Below, one piece after another: positions 17,520 through 26,697 of a DNA stretch of 64,000 nt. The notes below the pieces were generated by a model. That model saw only the letters and a program-made list of their open reading frames with translations, was not told where the DNA came from and made no database searches. Where the stretch lies: contig CAVPUH010000012.1 in NCBI GenBank assembly GCA_963708795.1, forward strand, positions 1 through 64,000, in the 5' to 3' direction. A program made the translations under genes and the position numbers. Every line of letters begins with the position of its first letter. Within the stretch, counting starts at the first letter, position 1. Source of the DNA: DAIQRJ01 sp963708795 (GTDB taxonomy: Bacteria > Actinomycetota > Actinomycetes > Propionibacteriales > DAIQRJ01).

Positions 17520-18638
17520 ATGACGAAGCAAGGCAGTTTCAAGCGCGCAGTACGTGACCACGCGCGGAGGACGGGACAGCGCTACACCCAAGCACGAGCC
17601 GATCTGGAGCTCGCCGAAACCCAGGCGTTCGTCCACGATCGTCCTTTCGACCGCGAGGCGCTCGCCGCCCATCTCCAGGAGCGGTACGGGATCCAGATCG
17701 CGACATTGGCGTCGATCGACGACGACCCGAAGACACGTCCGGGCGGCTCCTGGCCTGGTCACTACCCTTCCACCCTTCTGGTCACCCGCAACGACGGACC
17801 ACCCTGGATCGCTCGCATCTTCTCGTCACCGGCAGACCGAGTCAGCCGCGTCGAGGGCGACGCGGACATCCTGCGATTCCTGGCCTCGCACGACTTTCCG
17901 GCGGAACGGCCGGCCCATCGGGAGCCGGTCTCGGTGTTCGAGGGCAGCGGCGTCATCGTGACGGAGTTCGTCGAGGGCGGTCGCCCGGACGCGTCCACGA
18001 TCCAGTACGAACTCGGGAGCCTGCTCGGTCGGCTACACAGCCTTCCCGCAGGGCACGGTGCCGTCGCTCGAGACGGCGGTGCCGATGAATCCGGCGGCGG
18101 TCGCCACGTCGGACGACCGACAGAGGATCTTGCCGCAGCCATGAGTTTCCTGGCGAGTGTCGAAGACGAGCTCGCGCCAGCGGGCTGGGAGGGGTTCGAG
18201 GTTCTGCGTGACCGTGTCGAGAACGCCGACGACGCGGAAGGCCTTCCCGAAGCGTTCACCCACGGCAACTACCACGCCTGGTCCGCCGTCGGCGTGCCGG
18301 GCAAGCTCGTCATCACCGGGTGGGCCGGATCGGGACGTGGCCCGCGCCTGCCCGCGCTCGCGTGGCTTCTGACGACCGCGGCGGAGGGCGGCCTGGTAGC
18401 CGTCGACGCGGTCGTTCGCGGATATTCCGAGCACGTTGAGCTCACCGACGCCGAGATCGACAGACTGCCCCAGGTCCTCGACATGAAGCCGTGTTGGCTG
18501 GCTTGCCTCGAGTATCGCCAAGCCGTTCGCAGCGGGCACGCGCCGACTCTGCAGAGCGGCTGGCCGGCGTGGGCGGCCGACCGGAGCGAACACAACGAGC
18601 GCATCGCGGCCCGAGCGGTTGCGGCATTGCACGGATGA
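17520..18638 (+). CDS. Kinase-fold (APH-like) protein with degenerate catalytic motifs
   Basis: A 372-residue protein. Residues 1-35 ('KQGSFKRAVRDHARRTGQRYTQARADL') resemble a short helical module found at the start of various actinobacterial proteins. The rest has the aminoglycoside-phosphotransferase layout: 'PWIARIFSS', 'GVIVTEFVEGG', 'LGSLLGRLHSLPAG', then the catalytic-loop position 'FTHGNYHAWSAV' and 'LVITGWAGSGRGPRL'. The canonical HGDxxxxN and (I)DW read HGN and GW here, so both the catalytic base Asp and the metal-binding Asp are replaced. The gene is otherwise intact. It may be a pseudokinase or a binding protein. GAGGAGG seven bases upstream selects ATG 17520 over GTG 17517. Confidence 0.75.
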   Translation: MTKQGSFKRAVRDHARRTGQRYTQARADLELAETQAFVHDRPFDREALAAHLQERYGIQIATLASIDDDPKTRPGGSWPGHYPSTLLVTRNDGPPWIARIFSSPADRVSRVEGDADILRFLASHDFPAERPAHREPVSVFEGSGVIVTEFVEGGRPDASTIQYELGSLLGRLHSLPAGHGAVARDGGADESGGGRHVGRPTEDLAAAMSFLASVEDELAPAGWEGFEVLRDRVENADDAEGLPEAFTHGNYHAWSAVGVPGKLVITGWAGSGRGPRLPALAWLLTTAAEGGLVAVDAVVRGYSEHVELTDAEIDRLPQVLDMKPCWLACLEYRQAVRSGHAPTLQSGWPAWAADRSEHNERIAARAVAALHG

Positions 18639-18736
18639 ACCGGCATGCCCTTCCCGGATCGAAACCGGACGTCAGCGAGCGATGCCACGACGGATCGGAG
18701 CCGGTTTGCGACAGCCTGGTTGCGGGCGGGACGGGA

Positions 18737-19564
18737 TCAGCTGACTTTCGACCCGCCAGGTCCATCCGGACGGGAGGCCTTGAGGTAGTAGACGGCGGGG
18801 ATCGCACCCGCTGCTGCTCCGAGTCCCTCGTAGTTCGCCGGGTCTGGCCGTTCTTCGAGTGCATCGATCCGGAGGCCGGCGCGAAGAAGCGCGGTGACCA
18901 TCGAGCCGATCGACCAGATGAACGACCTCAGGGGTGGTCCGTCGATGCTCCGCCCGCCTACCGGCTCCTTCGAGGCATCCCACGTCGTCGCAACCGAACC
19001 CGACTCGAAGTAGTCGGCTCGAACACTCAAGGCGTTCTCACCCGCCACGCTCAAGCTGAACCAGAGTGGGTGCATCTCGCTGATGAGCAAGGCGCCGCCC
19101 GGCCGTAAGCGACTCGCGACGGCCTTTGCCCAGGTATCGATGTCAGGCGCCCAGTTGACGCCACCCCACGAGATGTAGACGAGGTCCAGGTCGGTGAGGT
19201 CTGCCGGCAGCGCGAACATGTCCGCGCACCGGAAGTCGCAGGCTGCACCGACTGCGGTCGCCTTGGCGATGGCCTTGTCGACGTGGACCTGGGAGATGTC
19301 GATGCCATGTGCCGAGGCTCCGAGCATCGACCAACTGATGACCTCGTCGCCGGTCGAGCAGGCCAGTTGGAGGACCTCGCAACCACGAACGTCCCCAGCC
19401 AGCGCCACCTCGATGGCATCAAGCGCCGACCCGCCCGCGAGGTAGTAGTCAGCGGGCTGCCCGTCCCGCATCGGGGCGATCGCGTTCCACGCTTCACCGT
19501 TCGCCCTGATCGTCTCGGCCAGTTCCACGTCGTCGAGCATAGAACTGCTGAGAGCCCCCTCCAT
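18737..19564 (-). CDS. Class I SAM-dependent methyltransferase
   Basis: A 275-residue Rossmann-fold methyltransferase. Motif I is 'VLQLACSTGDEVISWSMLG', with Cys replacing the usual Gly-x-Gly spacing but the acidic end 'HGIDIS' intact. Motif IV-like 'LDLVYISWGGVNW' and motif VI 'RLRPGGALLISEMHPLW' follow, and the C-terminal ~80 residues carry a substrate cap. ATG 19540 (residue 9) lies ~14 bases downstream of a GGAGGGGG tract and is an alternative start. Substrate unknown. Convergent with the kinase-like gene to its left. Confidence 0.83.
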   Translation of the reverse strand: MEGALSSSMLDDVELAETIRANGEAWNAIAPMRDGQPADYYLAGGSALDAIEVALAGDVRGCEVLQLACSTGDEVISWSMLGASAHGIDISQVHVDKAIAKATAVGAACDFRCADMFALPADLTDLDLVYISWGGVNWAPDIDTWAKAVASRLRPGGALLISEMHPLWFSLSVAGENALSVRADYFESGSVATTWDASKEPVGGRSIDGPPLRSFIWSIGSMVTALLRAGLRIDALEERPDPANYEGLGAAAGAIPAVYYLKASRPDGPGGSKVS

Positions 19565-19755
19565 GTGAATGAGTAGCCACTAAGCCTTGACCCTTCGCGG
19601 GCGTGACCGTGCGCAGGAGTCCGTCGGTCGCGAGAGTCGAACCCGACCCGACGGCAGTTCGGCGGATTTGGCAAGTGAAGCGTTGATCCGACCGCACCTG
19701 CCGTCGGTTCTGGACGGGCCGGGACCCCTGACGCTCTGAATTGAGTCGCAGCTGG

Positions 19756-20677
19756 TCACGCGCCCAGCTCAGTGAGCGCGTGGCGGAGGAACGCGGCTGC
19801 CCGATCGGCGAACTGACGTGGGGTGTCGGTCCGTCCCTGTTGGCGATAGGCCGTGAGCATTCGGGCTCCGGACCGGAGAGTCTCGAGTCCACACAGCAGA
19901 TCGAAGACCAGGAGGTCGGCTGGTCGAACACCCGCGCTGGCCGCGTAGTGGTGCGTCAATCGGTCGGCCGCGCCGACGTCGAGAAGGAGGGCGACGTCGG
20001 CTCGGCACGTTGCGAGTTCGTAGGACGCCGGACCCAACCGCGTCCCGCTCCAGTCGACGATGCCACTGAGTCTGCTGCCGTCCCACAGGGTGTTGCCCGG
20101 GTGGAAGTCGCCGTGGATCAGGATGGGTAGCCAGACTGACGTGGGGGAGGCGGGATTGGATCGCGGCGATGGTGCGAACCGCAAGCGGGTCGGGACGAGC
20201 CAAGGTCGGCGGCTGCCAGGTCTCGACGGCTGACGGTCGCACGAGCGCGCCGCCCGCGTCAGTCGTGTCGGTGGTGTGGATCGCGACGAGCGTCTGCGCG
20301 AGCTGCCGAAGCCACGGATCGACCTGGCGAGGTTGGACGTCTGGCCGCCCAGCCAGCCGAGTCATCGCGAATGCCGGCATTCCGAACCACCGACCGTCGA
20401 GGTCGAGGGCAAGCGGCTCCGGTACCGGGACGTCCACTCGTTGAGCGAACCGCAGCCGTTCCCACTCGAGCTCGACCGTTTCGCGTCGGCTCGGATAGCG
20501 CTTCACGACGATCGCCGTGTCGGTGGTGTCGACCGCGAACGTCTCGGCGGCGATGCCCCCACCCAGGCGATGTACCTGACGAACCGCGGCGCCGGGGACA
20601 CTCTCCGCGACTACGGCCGCCCACCCATGGGGATCGGTGGCCATCGGGTCGATTCGGTTGACGTCATCCGTCGACAC
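19756..20677 (-). pseudogene. Aminoglycoside phosphotransferase-like kinase, frameshifted once
   Basis: A ~300-residue APH/choline-kinase-fold protein. The first frame (20677 to about 20150) has the N-lobe: 'QVHRLGGGIAAETFAVD', the ATP-binding Lys in 'AIVVKRYPSR', and the hinge 'FAMTRLAGRP'. The second frame (to 19756) has an intact catalytic loop 'HGDFHPGNTLWD' and the metal Asp in 'IVDWSGTRLGPASYEL'. The switch occurs at a run of five G (20143-20147), a typical site for a homopolymer-length error. All catalytic residues are present, so the true gene is probably functional. Substrate unknown. GTG 20677 or ATG 20644 could be the start. Confidence 0.78.
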
Positions 20678-20932
20678 TCGTCACGACCCCGCATCCGTTC
20701 GGTCCGTCCACACGGCAACGGAAAGCCGACCCTACAGCCAGCCCGTTGGCTCCTGAGCAGCCCGACTACCGCTCGATCACCGGTGACCTGGCGACGAGCA
20801 ACGTCGAGTGGCTCGAAGGCAACCAGGCGCACGCCGATTCGCCAGAGCGCCTTCGGAGTTGGCTCGCCGGACCCGTCCCGATCTAGCGTGGTCGGTCAGA
20901 TCTGCCCGACGGGGCTGCCGCAGCCAGCGAAC

Positions 20933-21319
20933 CTACGAGGTCGTCTCCCACAGGCCCATCACGTTGCCTTCGCAGTCCTTGAAGTACGCGAATGCTCCCA
21001 TGCCGGGGATCTCCGTTCGACCCGTGACCGTGCTGCCGCCACCGGCCTCGATCTCTCGCAGGGCATCGTCGATGGCCTCGACGTCGATCGTGATCACCGG
21101 CGCCGGGGTTCGCTCGTCGCGCTGTGTCATACCGCCGTTGATGGCACCCGGCTCGGTGGGTGCGTAGGTCTGCTCGTCGACCGGCGTTGTCACGACAGAG
21201 GTGTAGTCACCGTCGCCCATCGCCATCGTCTGAAGCTCCCATCCGAAGACGGAGCCGTAGAACGCCTTCGCTCGATCGACGTCGTCCGCAGGGATCTCGA
21301 AGTGCACCACCTTGCGCAT
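20933..21319 (-). CDS. VOC-family protein
   Basis: A 128-residue glyoxalase-like single-domain protein: 'VVHFEIPADDVDRAKAFYGSVFGWEL', 'GAINGGMTQRD', 'VITIDVEAIDDALREIEAGGG' and 'GAFAYFKDCEGNVMGLWE', the last resembling the PA2721/YkcA-like VOC subgroup. The start at ATG 21319 is set by GGAGG six bases upstream; the frame extends to 21466, but the extension shows no conserved sequence. Likely monocistronic. Confidence 0.85.
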   Translation of the reverse strand: MRKVVHFEIPADDVDRAKAFYGSVFGWELQTMAMGDGDYTSVVTTPVDEQTYAPTEPGAINGGMTQRDERTPAPVITIDVEAIDDALREIEAGGGSTVTGRTEIPGMGAFAYFKDCEGNVMGLWETTS

Positions 21320-21422
21320 GTTCATCCTCCAGGTCACCGACATTGGCTTCCGATCAACGTCGACCGTCCCGGGGCGAGTGTCAAGCCTCCGTCCGATGAG
21401 CTCGGCGGCGACGGATCGTTCG

Positions 21423-22218
21423 TCAATCGACGGTGGAGCCCACGCGTCGCCAGGTGCTCTCGACATAAGCCAACTGCAGGCCGACCCGCTGTTGGTTCCG
21501 GTGGCTCGCCGAACCGTAGGACGCGCCGCTCACCACCATCTCGGCACCGGCGTCTGCCGCGAGAGCGATCCGTCGCGTCAGCAACGCTGTGTGCACACCC
21601 CGACGCCGGAACTCCGGCCGCACCGCGCCACCGCCCAGGACCGCGACGTCGTCGCGGAAACGCACGTCGCCGACCCCAGCCGGCTCACCTCGATACGTGG
21701 CGAGGAGATGGGTGGTGTGGTCGAACGCGACGCGGCGGCGAAGGTCGTCGATCGCGGCCGTGCGCCACGCCGGGTCCCACTCGAACCCGTCCGCGGTGGT
21801 CTCGACGAAGGCGTCCACGGTGTCTGACGTGACCACCGCAACGGAGACCTCCCTCGGCATCGACACCGTGGCCCACTCCAGGAAGGCCGGCCATGTGAGC
21901 TTGCTCGAACTCGAGCTGGGCGAATCCGCGACGAATGAGCGCGGTGGCTGCATGTGAACCGAACCGGCCCGGCGAAAGGTAGAACGTCGGCTCGAGCTGC
22001 GCTTCGTCGTAGAACGCGAGGATGTCGTCGATCCGTCCCGCGTCGCGTTCGCCGAACCCGATGACCTGGTTCCTCGGCCTTCCGCCCGGCGCGCGCTGAC
22101 ACACGGTGTCACCGACCCGCAGACAGACGGAGTCGTCGTCCGACGCCTCGATGTCCGTCATCATCATCGTCTCGATCAGCGACGCGACCTCGGCGATCGG
22201 CGGGAGCTTGTTCCCCAC
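21423..22218 (-). pseudogene. GNAT-family acetyltransferase, frameshifted
   Basis: The N-terminal half lies in one frame from 22218 ('MGNKLPPIAEVASLIET', 'FYDEAQLEPTFYLSPGRF', 'ALIRRGFAQLEFEQAHM'). The C-terminal half, with the acetyl-CoA-binding domain, lies in another ('FVETTADGFEWDPAW', 'VAVLGGGAVRPEFRRRGVHTALLTRR', 'VVSGASYGSASHRNQQRVG'). The R-R-x-G-V-H loop and the Asn before the last helix are intact. The frame change is near 21887. Together they make ~265 residues, a normal size for two-domain actinobacterial GNATs. Decay or a single sequencing error cannot be told apart here. Confidence 0.75.
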
Positions 22219-22245
22219 CCGCGCATGCTAGCGAACGACTCAGGG

Positions 22246-22822
22246 TCAGTGGATCACTCGGAAGGACAGGTGAGTCGCGGCTGGTGTCATCGACGCGTGC
22301 ATGCGTTCCAGGCGGATCGAGGAGTCGAGCGTCCCGAAAAGTCGCGTCCCGCCACCGAGGAGAACGGGGATCACGTGCACACGGATCTCATCGACGAGGC
22401 CGAGGGGAAGAGCCTGCTGCATGACGGTCGCGCCGTGCAGACTGACCGTCCTGTCGCCGGCTGCGCTCTCGGCCTGGCCGATGGCGTCAGCCACTCCGCC
22501 GGTGACGAACGTGAACACCGGCGGGTAGGCCGCAGCCGGCAGGTGGTGCGTGACCACGAAGCAGGGGATGTCGCCGACTGGGCCACCGTCGCCCCAACCG
22601 CCGTCGCCTTCGTTCTTGTCGAACGACCTGCGACCCATCACGACAGCGCCGACTCGGCCCACCATCTCCTGCAGGACGGCGCGGTCCTCCTCCGTCGCGG
22701 AGTCGAAGATCCAGTCGTGCAACATTCCGGCTCCGTCACCGAACGGGTTCTGTCTGCTGTCATTCGGTCCGGTGACGTATCCGTCGAGCGAGATCGGACA
22801 TGTCGCAGGTGACCAGCGCCAT
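22246..22822 (-). pseudogene. RibD C-terminal/dihydrofolate-reductase-like protein, frameshifted near the N-terminus
   Basis: A ~190-residue RibD_C/DHFR-fold protein. From ATG 22822 (preceded by GGAGGAAT) the frame gives 'MALVTCDMS'. The family continuation 'ISLDGYVTGPNDSRQNP' and 'MLHDWIFDSATEED' is one base out of phase, the shift lying near 22795. The remainder is intact: 'VVMGRRSFD', 'VVTHH', 'FVTGGVADAI', 'VSLHGATVMQQALPLGLVDEI' and 'IPVLLGGGTRLFG'. By family these are NADPH-binding reductases of unknown substrate. ATG 22725 would give a protein lacking the nucleotide-binding first strand. Confidence 0.78.
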
Positions 22823-23069
22823 GGATTCCTCCTCCAGCCGAACCCGTCGGCCCGTGTCGGAAACTACACGCAAGACGCCCCGGTCGGGAGCGGGTCGGCC
22901 ACATCGCTCGATGTGGAGACGCTGCGGTCGTCGATGGCCGCGGACACGGTGATCCCGATGATGATCCTGGTGTCGCGACGGCGTTAAGGTGTCGCCGGCT
23001 CGATCGCTCGATGGTGATCGAGCCAGGGTCAGCACCCGTTGTCGAATCAGGAGAGATCGGACCCCGCGC

Positions 23070-23747
23070 ATGAGCGTTGACACCCAGTTCGGCAGCCTGC
23101 TGGTCGGACTTCACGAGGAGCGGGCACCGCAGGACATCCTCGACTTCGTCGTCGCCGTGGTGGCCCAGGTGATCGACGCACACGGGGCGGCGTCGGTGCT
23201 TCTCCGCGACCACGAACACGTCCAGCTCGCTTCCTTCAGTGACGACGTCGCCCAGCGGGCCGCCATGTGGCAGCTCGAACTCGAGGGCGGCCCCTGCATG
23301 GCGGCCATGCGGGCCGGCACCGAGGTGCAGATCGCGAACACCACGACCGACGAGCGGTGGCCCCGTTGGGCAGCGGCGGCGAGTTCCGTGGGAGTGCGGA
23401 GTTCGATCAGTGTCCCGCTGGCCAGCGGGGATCCGCGCTCGATCGGCTCGTTGTTCGTCTACTCGCACCGCGTCAACGGTTTCGACGACGAAGACGCCGC
23501 GACGATCCGCATCCTCGGTGCCCACGCCGCCATCGCCGTCCGACAGGTCAGGCACGAAGCGGCATTGGAACGCGCGATCGACAGCCGGACGCTGATCGGG
23601 CAGGCGGAGGGCATCCTGATGGCCAAGTACGCGATCAATGCCGACCAGGCGTTCGCGGCACTCACCCGCTGCTCGCAGGCGACCAACCGCAAACTCCGCG
23701 TCATCGCCCAGTTGGTGATCGACGAGGGCGACCTGCCTCGGGCCTGA
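23070..23747 (+). CDS. GAF and ANTAR domain RNA-binding antiterminator-type regulator
   Basis: A 225-residue protein with an N-terminal GAF domain (about 15-155; 'LEGGPCMAAMRAG', 'SISVPLASG') and a C-terminal ANTAR domain (about 165-220; 'LIGQAEGILMAKYAINADQAFAALTRCSQ', 'NRKLRVIAQLVI'). ANTAR domains bind paired hairpins in nascent mRNA to prevent termination; the GAF domain is the likely sensor. AGGAGAG precedes the ATG. Its target transcript is not identifiable here. This architecture is very common in actinobacteria. Confidence 0.92.
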   Translation: MSVDTQFGSLLVGLHEERAPQDILDFVVAVVAQVIDAHGAASVLLRDHEHVQLASFSDDVAQRAAMWQLELEGGPCMAAMRAGTEVQIANTTTDERWPRWAAAASSVGVRSSISVPLASGDPRSIGSLFVYSHRVNGFDDEDAATIRILGAHAAIAVRQVRHEAALERAIDSRTLIGQAEGILMAKYAINADQAFAALTRCSQATNRKLRVIAQLVIDEGDLPRA

Positions 23748-23787
23748 GTGGGGGAGGGCCGGTCGCAACCGGACCCATACTCTCGAC

Positions 23788-24348
23788 ATGGACATCGTGA
23801 CCACCAGGCTGCTGCTGACGCCGATCGGGCCACAGCACACCGCCGACCTCGTCCAGCTGCACGCCGATCCGAACGTGGCCTACTGGAACGCCGGTGCCTG
23901 GGCCGAGGCCGATGCTCGCCGCTTCGCTGTCGACATGCAGGACCGGTGGTCGCGAGATGGTGTGGGCAAGTGGATCGCCCACCGCCGATCAGACGGAACG
24001 CTCGTCGGGCGGGGTGGGCTGAGTCTCTCGGTGGTCGACGGCCAGCGTCGACTCGAGCTCGGTTGGGCCCTGCGTGACGAGTTGCGTGGGAAGGGTTTCG
24101 CGACCGAGATCGGAGCGGCCGGCCTCGCGTTCGGGTTCGAGGTGCTCGGCGCGCAGGAAGTCGTTGCCTACACCGAGGCCCACAATCACGCTTCTCGGTC
24201 TGTCATGGAACGGCTCGACATGGAGTTCGTCAAGATCATCCTGGCGCCGGGTCTGGTCGAGGGTTCGGACGACATCCACGACGATGCACCGTTCGCGCTG
24301 TACCGCATCGACCGCGCGGCGAGGGTCGCTCACGACGCGGCCCGTTGA
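23788..24348 (+). CDS. GNAT-family N-acetyltransferase (RimJ/RimL type)
   Basis: A 186-residue RimJ/RimL-like acetyltransferase: 'TTRLLLTPIGPQHTADL' opening, 'LVGRGGLSLSVVDGQRRLELGWALRDELRGKGFATEIG' with the acetyl-CoA loop, and 'VVAYTEAHNHASRSVMERLDMEFV' with the Asn-x-x-S/R-x-x-V-M-E-K/R-L motif of this subgroup. Members acetylate N-termini or small amines. It begins 40 bp after the GAF-ANTAR gene on the same strand. Confidence 0.88.
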   Translation: MDIVTTRLLLTPIGPQHTADLVQLHADPNVAYWNAGAWAEADARRFAVDMQDRWSRDGVGKWIAHRRSDGTLVGRGGLSLSVVDGQRRLELGWALRDELRGKGFATEIGAAGLAFGFEVLGAQEVVAYTEAHNHASRSVMERLDMEFVKIILAPGLVEGSDDIHDDAPFALYRIDRAARVAHDAAR

Positions 24349-24545
24349 CAGTCGCCGATCGACCCCGGGTAGCTTCACCGGTGCGTAGGGTGACGTCGTC
24401 GACGGCGATACCGCCGACCTTTCGCTGCTACCTGACCGTCCGCCGCGGCCGGTCGACACGGCTGGTCGCAGACGAGCGGGACGCTCGCCGCTGCGCGCAG
24501 ACGTTCGCTCGAAGACCGGCGATGCCGGCGCATTACGCTGCGGCA

Positions 24546-25271
24546 ATGTCGACACCGACGACCCCGCCGGATCGGGTCACGTCGACAAGTGCCGGTGGGT
24601 ACGAGGGGCATCCGAGTGGGTTCGTCGACGACGCGTGGATCACCTCCGCCCGTGAGTCCTATGACCGCGTGGCCATCCCGTATGGCGAGGTGACGCGCGA
24701 CGCTATGGACCGACTGCCGTTCGACCGTTCCATGCTCGACCTCTTCGCCGGGCGTGTGCTCGCAGCCGGCGGTGGGACTGTGGTCGACGCCGGCTGTGGA
24801 CCGGGCTGGCTGACCGGTCACCTCGCCGGTCGAGGCCTCGACATCGTCGGTCTGGATGTGTCGCCGTCCCTCGTCACCCTCGCGCGGACCAACCATCCGG
24901 ACCTGACGTTCTCCGTCGGGTCCGTCACCGATCTGCCGTTCGACGATCGGTCGCTGGCGGGTGTGCTGTCGTGGTACGTGCTCCACCACGTGCCCGACGA
25001 TGTTCTTCCCGCGGTGCTGGCGGAGTTCGCCCGGGTGCTGGTGCCTGGCGGGCAATTGCTGGTGGGTGGTCACTCCGGCGAGGGGTCATCGGTGAAGACG
25101 GAGGGCTACGGCGGGATACCGATGAACGTCCTGGTCACCCGACGCTCCAACGACGCGATGGCGCGATTGCTGAGAGTCGCGGGATTCCTCGTCGAGGCCC
25201 AGGTGGTGCTCGAACCGGACGGGCCGGCCGTCCGGAGCATCACCTTCGCCAGTAGGGCGGAAGACGGCTGA
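24546..25271 (+). CDS. Class I SAM-dependent methyltransferase
   Basis: A 241-residue methyltransferase of the Methyltransf_11/25 type: 'ESYDRVAIPYGEVTRDAMDR' opening, motif I 'TVVDAGCGPGWLTGHLAGRGLDIVGLDVS', 'LPFDDRSLAGVLSWYVLHHVP' and 'FARVLVPGGQLLVGGHSGEG'. The frame is open upstream to 24345, but the conserved sequence and ATG 24546 mark the start. It is closely similar in layout to the methyltransferase at 32173. Substrate unknown. Confidence 0.87.
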   Translation: MSTPTTPPDRVTSTSAGGYEGHPSGFVDDAWITSARESYDRVAIPYGEVTRDAMDRLPFDRSMLDLFAGRVLAAGGGTVVDAGCGPGWLTGHLAGRGLDIVGLDVSPSLVTLARTNHPDLTFSVGSVTDLPFDDRSLAGVLSWYVLHHVPDDVLPAVLAEFARVLVPGGQLLVGGHSGEGSSVKTEGYGGIPMNVLVTRRSNDAMARLLRVAGFLVEAQVVLEPDGPAVRSITFASRAEDG

Positions 25272-25368
25272 CCGACGCGTTCGGGTTCGGCAGACGGTGG
25301 CAGGCAGGTTCACATCGTGCGCAACTGTGCGGCGGTCAGCACGCCGCGATCGCGATCACCGAAGTACC

Positions 25369-25515
25369 GACGTCGAGGTGATCGAGCTCACGGGTGCACC
25401 GGGGGACGTCGTGATCACCCACCTCCACGTCTTTCACTCGGCCGCCCCCAATGTCAGCGACCGGCCTCGCCAGATGCTCGGCCGAGCGGTTCAGGCTGCG
25501 CAGGTCACTCGGTGA
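25369..25515 (+). pseudogene. C-terminal stub of a phytanoyl-CoA dioxygenase (PhyH)-like gene
   Basis: About 48 residues ('VIELTGAPGDVVITHLHVFHSAAPN', 'RPRQMLGRAVQ') match the end of PhyH-type Fe(II)/2-oxoglutarate dioxygenases, including the distal iron-ligand His in the H-x-x-x-F-H-S-A region and the Arg that binds 2-oxoglutarate. The N-terminal ~200 residues, with the HxD motif, are missing. The stub ends inside the convergent DUF4037 gene's 3' end. It is a deletion remnant; an intact PhyH gene is at 48215. Confidence 0.65.
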
Positions 25516-26515
25516 CCCGAAGCAACAGCTGTCGGGACCGTGCCGCCGGCATGACGTCGCGCAGTTGATCCACCCCGCCGGTTGGCCATCGCTCAGCGAT
25601 GCGCTTCACGACCGGGTCCTGGATCTGCGCGCTGAGTGCACCGGGGAAATCGCCCCAGACCACCGTGAAGGGACGGTCCCACAACTGATCGACCCCGATG
25701 CGGACCGGTTCCGTGATGTGCATCGCGTTGTGCATCGCGGCCACGACCTCGTACGCGGACATGAGAGCTGCTTCGCGTTCGCGCCACGTCGGCGCCTGCA
25801 TCACCCTCCACAACAGCGGTGTGAGCGACGGCGCGCAGGAGAGTCGGGAGAATGCCGTGCCGAACCATTTCGAATACGGTGCATAGCGCTTCTCCATCAG
25901 AAAGCACAAGTGCATCAGATCATGGACCAGTCGGGATCCGATCACTGCCGAGCCGAGTTCGTCACCCGTGAATCCGGCGCGGCCGACGAGATTCGCTTCC
26001 GGGTGAACCCGCCACCACGCGGCGATCAACAGATACAGCCACACGTCGCGCGGATAATAGGCAAAGCGGTCGCGAACGGATCGAAGCCCGATGTCATCGT
26101 GATAGACCGCGCCCGCGGTGACCATCAGAAGGGACTGTTCTGGCAACGTGAGCCAGTCTCGTGCGTCGAGCGGACGGTCGATGTCGACACCGAGGTGCGT
26201 GCGGAAGTAGCCATCGAGTGTGACTATCGAGTAGTCGGTCGCCTGCTCGCGATAGTGAGCGGGAAGCCTCCGCTTCAAGATCGCCTCGACGTCGTCGCCC
26301 CAGCGGTCAAGGTCGTCCGGCCGGAGAAACAGCTCGACCCGTGGCTCCCAGTTGTGGTCACGCGACATCTCGTCGTCGAAGCCCAGTACTTCCGAGCCGC
26401 GGCCGATGAGCGCCGCGCTGTAGGGCACATCAGGGATGGCTTCGCCCAGCAGCGGGCGAACCACATCGCGGAAGAACTCTCGGCTGAGGTCGATTCCGGA
26501 CACGAATGCAGGCAC
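25505..26515 (-). CDS. DUF4037-domain protein (nucleotidyltransferase-like)
   Basis: A 336-residue member of the DUF4037 family. The N-terminal region resembles a nucleotidyltransferase active site: 'YSAALIGRGSEVLGFDDEMSRDHNWEPRVELFL' keeps a G-S and an acidic pair, with D-H-N where relatives often have D-H-D. The middle holds 'YYPRDVWLYLLIAAWWRV', and the C-terminal helical region includes 'GSRLVHDLMHLCFLMEKRYAPYSKWFG', a motif shared by the family. Function unknown. GTG 26515 fits the usual family start ('VPAFVSGIDLSREFF'); a TTG at 26584 would add 23 residues. Confidence 0.75.
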   Translation of the reverse strand: MPAFVSGIDLSREFFRDVVRPLLGEAIPDVPYSAALIGRGSEVLGFDDEMSRDHNWEPRVELFLRPDDLDRWGDDVEAILKRRLPAHYREQATDYSIVTLDGYFRTHLGVDIDRPLDARDWLTLPEQSLLMVTAGAVYHDDIGLRSVRDRFAYYPRDVWLYLLIAAWWRVHPEANLVGRAGFTGDELGSAVIGSRLVHDLMHLCFLMEKRYAPYSKWFGTAFSRLSCAPSLTPLLWRVMQAPTWREREAALMSAYEVVAAMHNAMHITEPVRIGVDQLWDRPFTVVWGDFPGALSAQIQDPVVKRIAERWPTGGVDQLRDVMPAARSRQLLLRVTE

Positions 26516-26697
26516 CGCGGAACGTTCCCACGCGCGGGTCGCGAATTCAATGGATGCAAGGAAAGAAATGCCACATCGGACCAACCGGCCGCAGAAACGC
26601 TTCGGATCAAACCGATGAATGACATTCTACCGCAATGTGCACGGTCATGACGCCGCTTTCTTGCCAAGCGGCCGAATCCGGGGCAGATGCCGCCGAC

